Of a DNA stretch of 64,000 nt, positions 50,258-59,640 are shown one piece after another (position 1 is the first letter of the stretch; every line of letters starts with the position of its first letter). The notes under the pieces were generated by a model. That model worked only from the letters and a program-made list of their open reading frames with translations. It ran no database searches and was not told where the DNA came from. Origin of the DNA: Polaribacter sp. (GTDB lineage: Bacteria; Bacteroidota; Bacteroidia; Flavobacteriales; Flavobacteriaceae); the NCBI GenBank assembly GCA_028343155.1, contig JAOLXX010000001.1, positions 124,001 to 188,000 of the forward strand, given 5' to 3'. The translations under genes and the position numbers were made by a program.

Positions 50258-52609
50258 ATGAAAAACAGTTTTAAAAATTTATTAAAGTATTCATTTTTAC
50301 TTATGATTACTTTTAGTTTAACTTCTTGTGAAAAAACAAAATACGACGCAAAAGTAAATTTCAATCAAGATTGGAAGTTTACAAAATTAGCTGAAACAGA
50401 AACTTCAGACGATGCTTACAGTAAACCAAATTTTGATGACACAAGTTGGGAATCTGTGAGTTTACCACATACTACAAACATAGAGCCACAAACAGTAAAC
50501 AATCAATGGCAAGGAATTGCTTGGTACAGAAAAAATTTTGATGTTCCTGTAAATCCATCAAAAAAGAAAGTTTTTTTAGATATAGAGGCAGCAATGAATT
50601 TTTCTAAAATTTGGATAAATGGAATGTTAGTTTCAGAGCATCATGGAGGTTATTTACCAGTAAAAGTAGATATTACTAAATATGTAAATAAAGGTAATAA
50701 TGTTGTTGCTATAAGATTAGACAATACAGATAATGATGTTACTGGGCCAAAACCTTTAAAGCGATTAGACTTTAATATGTATGGTGGTTTGTATAGAAAT
50801 GCTTGGTTGCATATTTCTGAAAAAGTTTATATTTCTGATGCAGTTTTAGCTAAAAAAGTTGCTGGTGGTGGGATTTTTATAACCTACCCAAAAGTATCTG
50901 AAAAAGAATCTGTGGTTGCTGTAAAAACGCATATCATCAACGAAGAAAATGAACCAAGAGAAGTTAAAGTAGTACAAAGTGTTTTTTATGATGGAAAGTT
51001 GGTACAAGAACAAGCTTCCACAAAAACAATAGCAGCAGAAAAAGATATTGAATTAAAAGCTTCCTTTACTTTAAATGATGCAAAATTGTGGTCGCCAAAA
51101 GACCCAAATTTATATCAATTAGAAACACAAGTGTTTGTTGGTGAGAAAGAAATAGATACTGAAACTACAAATTTCGGAATTCGAGTTTTTACTTTTGATG
51201 AGAAGCATCAATTGGATATTAATGGTGAAAAAACATTTTTACGAGGTGTAAATCGTCATCAAGACTATCCTTTTATTGGCTATGCTTTGTCTGATAATGC
51301 ACAATATAGAGATGCAAAAAAGATAAAAGATGGTGGTTTCGATTATATTAGATTGTCTCACTACCCACAATCGCCAGCATTTTTAGATGCTTGTGATGCG
51401 TTAGGAATTGTGGTCGTTGATGCAATTATGGGATGGCAATTTTATAATGATACAGATGCGTTTAGAGATTACTGTTATAGGTCTGCAACAGAGTTAATTA
51501 GAAGAGATAGAAACAGACCTTCTGTTTTGGCTTGGGAAGTTTCTTTGAACGAAACCAAAGCAATGACCATTCCTTTTATGGAAGAATTAAACAGAATTAC
51601 ACACGCAGAATATCCAGGAGAAAACGTGTATTCTTGTGGTTGGAAAGATGATGTGTATGATATTTATTTCCAAGCTAGACAACACAGAATTTTACATCCT
51701 CACGAATTAAAAGACAAGCCATATTCAGTTTCAGAATATGGAGATTGGGAGTACCATTCTAAAAATGCAGGCTTAAATCAAGATAAATTACCTAATGATT
51801 TACGAGCAGAATTAAGTAGCAGACAAGCAAGAGGTTTTGGCGAAAAAAGATTGTTAAATATGGCTTATAATTTACAAGAATCTCATAATGAGAATATGCA
51901 CACAGCTGCTTATTCAGATAGTTATTGGGTAATGTATGATTATAATAGAGGGTATCATCCAAATATAGAACATTCTGGAGTTATGGATATTTTTAGGCTG
52001 CCAAAATTTGGTTATTATTTTTATCAAAGTCAAAAAGATGTTAGTGTTGCAAATGTTATAGAAATAGCAACCTATTGGGATGAAAACTCGCCAACAGATG
52101 TTATGGTTTTTTCAAATGCAGAGGAAGTAAAATTATTTTTGAATGATAAATTAATTGCTACTCAAAAGCCAGATTCAGGAAAAAACACAGATAAGTTAAG
52201 TCATCCTCCATTTACATTTAAAATCCCATCTTTTGAAGCAGGAACTTTAAAAGCAGTTGGTTTTATAAACGGAAAACAAGTTTCTGAAGCTGTTGTTAAA
52301 ACACCAAAAACAGCAACTAAATTAAAAATTTGGATAGACGAAAGTGGCAGAAAACCAGAGGCAGGAGTTAACGATGTTGTGTTTTGTTACATAGCAGCAG
52401 TTGATGAAAACGGAACTGTAAATCCAACTTTTTCTGAAGAAATTGCTTTAGAAATTAATAAAGATATTTCAATTATAAACCCAGATGTTATTAAAGCTGA
52501 AGCAGGAATTGCAACTGCTGTAATTAGAATTGGAAAAACCTCAAATAAAGTTGACGTTAAAGCAACTTCTAAAAAATTAAAAGGTTCATTAAACTATAAA
52601 ATAGATTAA
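50258..52609 (+). CDS. GH2 family glycosidase, lipoprotein
   Basis: 783 residues, lipobox SLTSC. Domains: jelly-roll sugar-binding (about 30-195), Ig-like (about 200-310), TIM barrel (about 315-600), and C-terminal Ig-like domains of the DUF4982 kind (about 605-783). Acid/base Glu432 is in SLNETK and nucleophile Glu493 in SVSEYGDW. It is shorter than the LacZ-like enzyme and lacks the large small-domain, closer to the exo-beta-galactosidases found in marine galactan loci. It ends before a clear terminator. Confidence 0.9.
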   Translation: MKNSFKNLLKYSFLLMITFSLTSCEKTKYDAKVNFNQDWKFTKLAETETSDDAYSKPNFDDTSWESVSLPHTTNIEPQTVNNQWQGIAWYRKNFDVPVNPSKKKVFLDIEAAMNFSKIWINGMLVSEHHGGYLPVKVDITKYVNKGNNVVAIRLDNTDNDVTGPKPLKRLDFNMYGGLYRNAWLHISEKVYISDAVLAKKVAGGGIFITYPKVSEKESVVAVKTHIINEENEPREVKVVQSVFYDGKLVQEQASTKTIAAEKDIELKASFTLNDAKLWSPKDPNLYQLETQVFVGEKEIDTETTNFGIRVFTFDEKHQLDINGEKTFLRGVNRHQDYPFIGYALSDNAQYRDAKKIKDGGFDYIRLSHYPQSPAFLDACDALGIVVVDAIMGWQFYNDTDAFRDYCYRSATELIRRDRNRPSVLAWEVSLNETKAMTIPFMEELNRITHAEYPGENVYSCGWKDDVYDIYFQARQHRILHPHELKDKPYSVSEYGDWEYHSKNAGLNQDKLPNDLRAELSSRQARGFGEKRLLNMAYNLQESHNENMHTAAYSDSYWVMYDYNRGYHPNIEHSGVMDIFRLPKFGYYFYQSQKDVSVANVIEIATYWDENSPTDVMVFSNAEEVKLFLNDKLIATQKPDSGKNTDKLSHPPFTFKIPSFEAGTLKAVGFINGKQVSEAVVKTPKTATKLKIWIDESGRKPEAGVNDVVFCYIAAVDENGTVNPTFSEEIALEINKDISIINPDVIKAEAGIATAVIRIGKTSNKVDVKATSKKLKGSLNYKID

Positions 52610-52640
52610 TTAGTGCTTGATTTATTGAGTTTTACCTAAA

Positions 52641-52680
52641 CAAAACAACAGTTTTTAAATTATAGAAACTGTTGTTTTTT
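52641..52680 (+). terminator. Terminator after the second GH2
   Basis: AAACAACAGTTT pairs with AAACTGTTGTTT around a short AT loop, followed by T residues. It closes the unit that starts at operator F or earlier. Confidence 0.8.
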
Positions 52681-52682
52681 TA

Positions 52683-52744
52683 ACTTAAAGATACAAGTAA
52701 ATTACTCTCAAATACTTTTTTAATCAAAATTTAACGCAAATTTA
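52683..52744 (+). promoter_or_regulatory. PUL operator/promoter D (GH110-SusC-SusD unit)
   Basis: Half-sites ACTTAAAGATACA (52683-52695) and ACTCTCAAATACT (52704-52716, last base deviates), 21 bp apart. Box CAAATTTA (52737-52744) is at the standard distance, 43 bp before the ATG at 52788. Confidence 0.65.
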
Positions 52745-52787
52745 CAATAGATTTAGTAAGCTTTTATGTCTAACATCTATCATAAAT

Positions 52788-54683
52788 ATGAATTTTAAGA
52801 ACAATTCTTTTTTAATACTTTTTTTTATTTTTTCAATAAGTTTTTTTGCTTGTAATGATAAAATAGAAAAAGAAGTTGCTTCAGAAATTATTTTTAATAC
52901 CGCAATTAGTGATGATGCTACAGCTGCTGTTGTTTCTAAAATATTAAAAAATAAAAACCTTACTTCTATAAAATTCGAAAAAGGAACCTATCATTTTTAT
53001 CCAGATAAAGGTTTTGAGAAATTTGCATATTTATCTAATCACGGAGATTTAATGGTAAATACCCCATTTCCTTTAGACGGTTTTAAAAATTTAACGATAG
53101 ATGGACAAGAATCTACTTTTATTTTTCACGGAGTTATGATCCCTTTTTTAATCGAAAACGGAACAAATATTACTGTAAAAAACATAACAATAGATTGGGC
53201 AAGATCTTTTCATAGTGAGGGTTTAATTGTTGCAAATAATAAAAAAGAACATTCGTTTGATATGCAGATATCAGATGAATATCCTTATGAAATTAGAAAT
53301 GAACAAATCTTTTTTATTAAAGAATATTATGAGCATAGTTTAGGGCAATCTATTTTATACGATCCCAAAAGAAAAGCAATTGCTTTTAATACAGAAGCTG
53401 CAACACAAATTACGTCAAAAAGTAGAATTTCTAAAAATAATAGAAATAATATTGATAAAATAAACTATAAATACAAGTATGATAAACGTGCTCCAGAATA
53501 TAAAAATATTGGAGCAGAATATAGAACAAAAATTGTACAATTAAAACCTGGTTTGGTGCGTGTTTTTAATCATAAAAAAGCATTACCTCCAGTTGGGCAA
53601 ATTTTAACAATGAAAGGCGCTCAAGGATTTAATAGAGTTTCTCCTGCATTTAGCGTAAAAAGTACTAATGGTTTTAACGGTACTAATGTACATATTCATC
53701 ACGCAGGTGGAATGGGAATTATTGCAGAAAACTCTTCAGATTTAATTTTAGATAATTTTAATATTACACCTTCTAAAGGCAGAATGGTTTCTACAACTGC
53801 AGACGCAACTCATTTTGTAGGTTGTAGAGGGAAAGTCGTTTTAAAAAACAGCACATTCAACAATCAATTAGACGATGCTTTAAATGTGCACGGAACCTAT
53901 CAAAGCATTATAGATATTTTATCTAAAAACTCCATTGGTGTTAGAATGGAACATCATCAACAATTAGGTTTTAAAATAGGGAAAGAAAACGACACATTAG
54001 GTTTTGTTAGATTAAGTAACTCGTTTTTTGCGTATGATAAAGCAACCATAAAGAATATAGAATATAGAAATAATAGGTATCAAATTATCACTTTAAATGA
54101 AGACTTACCAAAAGATTTAAAAGAAGGAGATTTAATAGAAAACCTAGATGCATACCCAGATTTATTGGTTCAGAATTGTAAAATAGCAAATAACAGAGCA
54201 AGAGGTTTATTAATTTCTAATCCGAAGAAAACAGTTATAGAAAATAATTTTTTCAGCACAGAAATGGAAGCGATTTTAATTCCTGTAGAAAGTGGGCATT
54301 GGTTTGAATCTGGCAATGCTTCAAATGTAATTATAAGAAATAACGTATTTCAAGACAACCAACATAGTGGTTTTAATAGAGGTGTAATTCGTTTTGCAAC
54401 AGATGATGATAATGAAAACATAGCCTTTAGAAATATAGAAATTTCGAACAATACTTTTAATCAATTTGATAATCTAATTTTACAAGTTACAAATACAGAT
54501 GGATTAATTTTTAAAAACAATACGATTACAAATTCAGGAACATTTCCTCAATTACATCCTAAAAATCCGGCAATAAGTATTCAATCGTCAAAAAATATAG
54601 AATTTAAGAAGAATACCTATAAAGGTAAAGCATCAAAAATTTTAAAAGTAGACAAGCAACTAATTAATTTAACCTTTCAATAA
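52788..54683 (+). CDS. GH110 alpha-1,3-galactosidase-like lipoprotein
   Basis: 631 residues, lipobox FFAC. The body is a right-handed beta-helix of the GH110 family, recognised by HGVMIPFLIENGTNI, TVKNITIDWARSFHSEG and the catalytic segment TADATHFVGCRG...NQLDDALNVHG. The three acidic residues are Asp339, Asp362 and Asp363; their 23-residue spacing equals that of the characterised marine GH110 (Asp321, Asp344, Asp345 as I recall). GH110 enzymes remove terminal alpha-1,3-galactose by inversion. Carrageenan has alpha-1,3 linkages, and non-anhydro galactose is typical of lambda-carrageenan. First gene of unit D; susC follows after 71 bp. Confidence 0.88.
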   Translation: MNFKNNSFLILFFIFSISFFACNDKIEKEVASEIIFNTAISDDATAAVVSKILKNKNLTSIKFEKGTYHFYPDKGFEKFAYLSNHGDLMVNTPFPLDGFKNLTIDGQESTFIFHGVMIPFLIENGTNITVKNITIDWARSFHSEGLIVANNKKEHSFDMQISDEYPYEIRNEQIFFIKEYYEHSLGQSILYDPKRKAIAFNTEAATQITSKSRISKNNRNNIDKINYKYKYDKRAPEYKNIGAEYRTKIVQLKPGLVRVFNHKKALPPVGQILTMKGAQGFNRVSPAFSVKSTNGFNGTNVHIHHAGGMGIIAENSSDLILDNFNITPSKGRMVSTTADATHFVGCRGKVVLKNSTFNNQLDDALNVHGTYQSIIDILSKNSIGVRMEHHQQLGFKIGKENDTLGFVRLSNSFFAYDKATIKNIEYRNNRYQIITLNEDLPKDLKEGDLIENLDAYPDLLVQNCKIANNRARGLLISNPKKTVIENNFFSTEMEAILIPVESGHWFESGNASNVIIRNNVFQDNQHSGFNRGVIRFATDDDNENIAFRNIEISNNTFNQFDNLILQVTNTDGLIFKNNTITNSGTFPQLHPKNPAISIQSSKNIEFKKNTYKGKASKILKVDKQLINLTFQ

Positions 54684-54754
54684 CTATGATTAATAAGATT
54701 ACACAATAATTAATAACAAAAACAATTTGAATAAAAACGATTAAAAATCAACCC

Positions 54755-57700
54755 ATGAAATTAAAATTTTTATTAAAACACAAGATTTTAAAATACAGTC
54801 TATTAAGCTTGTTTGCTTTAATGTTCTGTACTTTTAATGTCAATGCACAAGAAATTACAGTAAAAGGAACAGTTACAGATAGTGCAGATGGTACTCTATT
54901 ACCAGGAGTTTCTGTAATCGTAAAAGGTACATCAACAGGAACAGAAACAGATTTTGATGGAAAATACTCCATTAAAGCTAAAATTGGTGAAACATTATTC
55001 TTTTCATATTTAGGTATGAAAAATAAGGAAGTGAAAATTACAAAGACCACTTTAAATGTTTCTCTAGATTCTGATATAGAATCATTAGACGAAATTGTTG
55101 TTGTTGGTTATGGAACTGTTAAGAAAAAAGAGATTACAGGTGCAGTTAATAGAGTTGTTACTCAAGATCTCGAACAATTTATAACATCAGATGTTGCGTC
55201 ACGTTTGCAAGGGCAAATTGCAGGAGTTAGTGTATCTGCAAGTTCTGGAGAACCAGGGGAAGCCTCCAATATTCAAATTAGAGGAATTACTTCTTTAAGC
55301 GGAACAAATACACCGTTATTTGTTGTGAATGGAATACCACAAATTGGAGACCCAGGTTTGGCACCAAATGAGATTGAAAGTATAGATATTTTAAAAGATG
55401 CTGCATCAACAGCTGTGTATGGTTCTAGAGGAGCAGCAGGTGTAATTTTAATTACAACAAAACAAGGAAAAAAAGGTACTATGAGTATCGATTTAAATTA
55501 TAATTCTGGTCTTCAATTTTTAGGGAATGGTACGCCTTTAATGAATACAGAAGATCAATTGTTTTATGAAATTAATACGGCTAACTATTTTGGAGGCTTT
55601 GATCCAGTTACTGTTACTAATCCAGAGTGGTTAGGTAATGATAATGCTTTTGATGACTATGTTTTGGTTGATGCTGCAGAAGTTAAAACATATAGTTTAA
55701 ATTTAATGGGAGGAACAGATAAGTTCTCTTATAGTGCATCTGGAAGTTTGTTTGATCAAGATGGGTCATTAATTAATTCAAATTTTAAAAGATTTAATGG
55801 TAGGGTTTCTGTTCGGTATAATACTGATAATTGGAAAATTAATGGAAGTATTGCAACAACTAACCAAGATAGAAGACGTTCTAGTGGTGGTCTAATAGTA
55901 AGTGCAAACAGGTATAGACCTTATTTTCCTCAAGTAGACCCAGATTCCAATGTTGCAATTGTTAACAGTTCTGGAGGAACAAGAACACCAACAGTTGCAT
56001 TAGGTCAAGCACTTAAAAGAAAAGATGATAGTAATAGAGACAAGACAGATATTAATTTAGGTGTAAGACGTAAATTAATAGACAACTTAGATTTTATTAC
56101 CAATGTTGGTTCTTCTATTATAAATGATAACAGAAATGTTTTTCGACCAAGATTTGATTTATATAATGTAGATAATGGAGAAATAGAAACTGATCCTACT
56201 TTAAGTGGAGTAATTACAACTTCTTCAAGAACAACAAAGTTTAGTTGGGATGCAGGTTTAGATTTTAAGAAAAAAATTGGAAAACATAGTATTTCAGCAC
56301 AAGGAGTTGTTACGTTAGAAGAAGATGAAAATACAACTTTTTTTGCTTCTATAGAAGGTATTACTAACAATTCAATTACTGTTTTAAATGGAGGTACTTT
56401 AAATGAAAATGTAGGAAGTGGTTTTAATTATAACACTAAAAGAATTGGTACTTTAGGAAGAGTACAATATAATTATGATGGTAAATATATTTTATCAGCA
56501 TTAGTGCGTTATGATGGTTCTTCAAGATTCGGTAAGGAATACAGGTGGGGAACTTTCCCATCATTAGCTGCAGCATGGAATGTGTCTAGTGAGCCTTTTT
56601 GGAAACCTCTAAAAGGAACAATTAATAAATTCAAAATAAGATTAAGTCATGGTCAAGTAGGTAACGATAGTTTTAGTGACTATGAGTTTGCAAGTACTAT
56701 ATCTCCTTTTGCAGATTATGTCTTTGATGAAAATGATGGTTCAGTTGTTTTTGGTTCTTCTATTAGATCTTATGCTAATAGAGATGTTAAATGGGAAACA
56801 TCAATCTCAAATAATATTGGAGTTGATATTTCAATGTTTAAAAATAAAATTACTTTCACTGCAGATTACTATATAACCCAAAAAGAAGATATGTTATTCC
56901 CAGTAACTCTTCCTGGTTCTTCAGGAGCTTATTATGATCCAAACCTAACGCTTAATGTTGGTAATATGACTAATAAAGGATTAGAATTAGCGGCTAATTA
57001 TAGAGCCTCAATAGGAAAAAGTAAGTTTAGAATAGGTGGAACATTTACAACGAATGATAATGAAATTACAAAAGTTGTAGGCGATGGTATTATTTATAAT
57101 AGTAATTCTGCAATTATTAGTGGAGATGGAGATACCTATGCAACAACAGTTATTGCAAAAGGTTATGAAGCAGGAGCATTTTTCTTACATGAAACAAACG
57201 GTACTATTAAAACTATAGAAGAAAGAGATGCTTACAGACAATTCCCTTCCAGATCTAATGCAGAATTAGGAGATTTGAAATATGTAGATACTAATGGTGA
57301 TGGAAATATTACGAGTGAAGATAGAACATATCATGGAAGTGGTTTAGCAGATTTTGAATACGGTGTAAATTTCAGATGGGATATAGGTGGATTTGATTTT
57401 TCTATGAATTGGTTTGGTACAGTTGGAGCTGAGATTTTAAATGGTAATAAAGCAGCTGCTTATGGCTGGCAGCGTCATCAAGATTTGGTAAATCAATGGA
57501 CCCCAGATAATCCTACTTCAAATATTCCTTCATTTAGGGGGCGTGGTAGAGAGCATCCTAATTATGCGGGAATTACAGATTATTGGTTAGAAAATGGTGA
57601 TTACTTAAGATTAAAACAAGTAACTTTAGGATTTTCACTGCCTGAAGATGTTTGCGAGAGAATAAAAGTAGATAAATTAAGGATTTACTTAAGTGCTCAA

Positions 57701-57835
57701 AACCCAATCACTATTACAGATTATGAAGGTTATGATCCAGAAGTAGGAAGTAGTAATGTAGCACGTAGAGGTATTGATCAATCAAGATATCCTATTTCAT
57801 CAACATATAGTTTAGGAATAAAAGTTTCTTTTTAA
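54755..57835 (+). CDS. susC: SusC-like TonB-dependent outer-membrane transporter
   Basis: 1026 residues, signal peptide ending NVNAQ. A carboxypeptidase-regulatory-like domain comes first (about 33-110), then the TonB-box region DEIVVVGYGT, a plug domain (about 120-235) and a 22-strand barrel to the end. It imports oligosaccharides together with SusD in a lidded complex. No operator or terminator lies in the 71 bp upstream, so it depends on the GH110 promoter. The symbol is used in the family sense only. Confidence 0.95.
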   Translation: MKLKFLLKHKILKYSLLSLFALMFCTFNVNAQEITVKGTVTDSADGTLLPGVSVIVKGTSTGTETDFDGKYSIKAKIGETLFFSYLGMKNKEVKITKTTLNVSLDSDIESLDEIVVVGYGTVKKKEITGAVNRVVTQDLEQFITSDVASRLQGQIAGVSVSASSGEPGEASNIQIRGITSLSGTNTPLFVVNGIPQIGDPGLAPNEIESIDILKDAASTAVYGSRGAAGVILITTKQGKKGTMSIDLNYNSGLQFLGNGTPLMNTEDQLFYEINTANYFGGFDPVTVTNPEWLGNDNAFDDYVLVDAAEVKTYSLNLMGGTDKFSYSASGSLFDQDGSLINSNFKRFNGRVSVRYNTDNWKINGSIATTNQDRRRSSGGLIVSANRYRPYFPQVDPDSNVAIVNSSGGTRTPTVALGQALKRKDDSNRDKTDINLGVRRKLIDNLDFITNVGSSIINDNRNVFRPRFDLYNVDNGEIETDPTLSGVITTSSRTTKFSWDAGLDFKKKIGKHSISAQGVVTLEEDENTTFFASIEGITNNSITVLNGGTLNENVGSGFNYNTKRIGTLGRVQYNYDGKYILSALVRYDGSSRFGKEYRWGTFPSLAAAWNVSSEPFWKPLKGTINKFKIRLSHGQVGNDSFSDYEFASTISPFADYVFDENDGSVVFGSSIRSYANRDVKWETSISNNIGVDISMFKNKITFTADYYITQKEDMLFPVTLPGSSGAYYDPNLTLNVGNMTNKGLELAANYRASIGKSKFRIGGTFTTNDNEITKVVGDGIIYNSNSAIISGDGDTYATTVIAKGYEAGAFFLHETNGTIKTIEERDAYRQFPSRSNAELGDLKYVDTNGDGNITSEDRTYHGSGLADFEYGVNFRWDIGGFDFSMNWFGTVGAEILNGNKAAAYGWQRHQDLVNQWTPDNPTSNIPSFRGRGREHPNYAGITDYWLENGDYLRLKQVTLGFSLPEDVCERIKVDKLRIYLSAQNPITITDYEGYDPEVGSSNVARRGIDQSRYPISSTYSLGIKVSF

Positions 57836-57851
57836 TAAAAATCAAAAAAAA

Positions 57852-59624
57852 ATGAAAACACATATAATAAAAATAGTAAGCTTTGTCTTTTGCATTGCAA
57901 TGATGCAATCATGCGAAAAATATTTAGAAGAAGTAAACCCAAATGAAATTTCTGCGGATACTTATTTTAAAAACTTAGATGAGTCTGAAACTGTATTAAC
58001 TTCTGTTTACGGAGGGATGTTAAATACATGGATAGTTAGTGCAAGAGAAGAATCTTGGCGATCAGATATGGCATTTCCTGGTATTAGGTCAGGTAACATT
58101 AGGGCTACTGCATTAAATATTTATGAGCATGTTATTAATGAAGATAATCAGTTTATAAATTTACGATGGAATGCTTTATATCAAGTAATATGGAGAGCAA
58201 ATCAGGTTATTGAAGGCTTAAATAGTATGACTGAAGATTTGAAAACAGAAACCCGTTGGACAGAGCAAATGGGGCAGGCTCGTTTTTTTAGGGGTTTAGC
58301 GCACTTTTATTTACATTCTCTTTATAATAATGGAGAAATAGTTATTAGAGATGAGGTACCTGGTAACCAAGAAGATTTTTCTAAACCTTTAAGTACATCA
58401 CAAGAAGTGATGGATTTCTTTAGAGCAGATTTAGAATACGCTTACCAGAATTTGCCAGCAACGTTTCCAGAGAAAACAAGAGCAACTGCAGGTACAGCAG
58501 CTACTATTCTAGGTACAAGTTATTTGTATTCTGCATCAGCAGGTAATGCAGCAGATTATCAAGCAGCTAAAACCTATTTTGAAGATGTAATTAATGGCCC
58601 TTATGGATATGCTTTAATACAAGATACAAGCCTTATGTTTACACAAGCTGGAGATTTTAATTCTGAATCTATTTTAGAGATTAATTATACGGTAAACCAG
58701 CAATCGGAAGAGAATCAATGGGATGAAGAAAGTTTTGTTATGAGAAACGGTAGATATTCTACACCAAGGGAAGCAGGTGGTTCTAGTGTAAGTGAACAAT
58801 TTACTGCTGCTGCATGGTTAATTCATGCCTATGCAAATGAACCATTAAATATGTTAGATTCAAGAAACACAGTAATAGATAGAGAAACTGGGTTGTCTAG
58901 AGCAAGAAATGTATCGCTTAGGTCTTCAGCAATGATTGCTGTGGTTAATGATCAAGATACAGAGTATTACCAACAGCCATCTGCTCCTAATCTTGTAAAC
59001 TTTGGTAGCACACAACGAAAATACGGGTTCTTTAAAAAATATAGCAATCATGATATTGTGGCTAGTGAAAATGATACAGGAGATACAAACTGGAAGTCTG
59101 GGAAAAATGTAATCATGAATCGTTTAGCTGATGTGTATTTAATGTATGCAGAATGTGTATTAAAAGGAGATAGTAATATAAGTGGAGCAATCGACCTTAT
59201 AAATCCAATTAGACAACGTTGGGGACTACAATTATTAGACCCTAATGCAAGTTTAGTAGACGGAACTGCTTATACTGAAGATTCTCTAATGGATCATTTA
59301 ATGTATGTAGAACGCCCATTAGAATTGTCTGCAGAAGGTGTTTCAACTAGGATTATAGATTTAAGACGTTGGAATGTTGCAACAAGTAGATTTAATGATT
59401 TATCTACACAATCATTTTACGTAACAGATTATGATTATTATAATGATGCTACTTCTAATACTTTATCAAGAAATAATTCTTTAGTGCAAAAAGGAATCAG
59501 CCCTGATCCAAGTGGTGACCCTCAATTAGTGCAAGAATACACAGGGGCAGCACAGTTTTACACTGATGGGTATTTTCCAATACCAACAAGTGAAACCCTA
59601 AATAATAACTCAGTTTCTAATTAA
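57852..59624 (+). CDS. susD: SusD/RagB-like surface glycan-binding lipoprotein
   Basis: 590 residues, lipobox MMQSC. The RagB/SusD fold is seen from the N-terminal EKYLEEVNPNEISADTYFKN through tetratricopeptide-like helices (QARFFRGLAHFYL) to the C-terminal YVERPLELSAEG. It starts 17 bp after susC, the standard partner arrangement, and forms the lid that hands oligosaccharide to the transporter. The ligand is probably a carrageenan oligosaccharide by context. Confidence 0.95.
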   Translation: MKTHIIKIVSFVFCIAMMQSCEKYLEEVNPNEISADTYFKNLDESETVLTSVYGGMLNTWIVSAREESWRSDMAFPGIRSGNIRATALNIYEHVINEDNQFINLRWNALYQVIWRANQVIEGLNSMTEDLKTETRWTEQMGQARFFRGLAHFYLHSLYNNGEIVIRDEVPGNQEDFSKPLSTSQEVMDFFRADLEYAYQNLPATFPEKTRATAGTAATILGTSYLYSASAGNAADYQAAKTYFEDVINGPYGYALIQDTSLMFTQAGDFNSESILEINYTVNQQSEENQWDEESFVMRNGRYSTPREAGGSSVSEQFTAAAWLIHAYANEPLNMLDSRNTVIDRETGLSRARNVSLRSSAMIAVVNDQDTEYYQQPSAPNLVNFGSTQRKYGFFKKYSNHDIVASENDTGDTNWKSGKNVIMNRLADVYLMYAECVLKGDSNISGAIDLINPIRQRWGLQLLDPNASLVDGTAYTEDSLMDHLMYVERPLELSAEGVSTRIIDLRRWNVATSRFNDLSTQSFYVTDYDYYNDATSNTLSRNNSLVQKGISPDPSGDPQLVQEYTGAAQFYTDGYFPIPTSETLNNNSVSN

Positions 59625-59640
59625 TTTAAAAAGAAGAAAG

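Noticed and set aside
54684-54754. An operator copy in front of susC
   Set aside because: No half-site pair fits; susC is better explained as read from the GH110 promoter.
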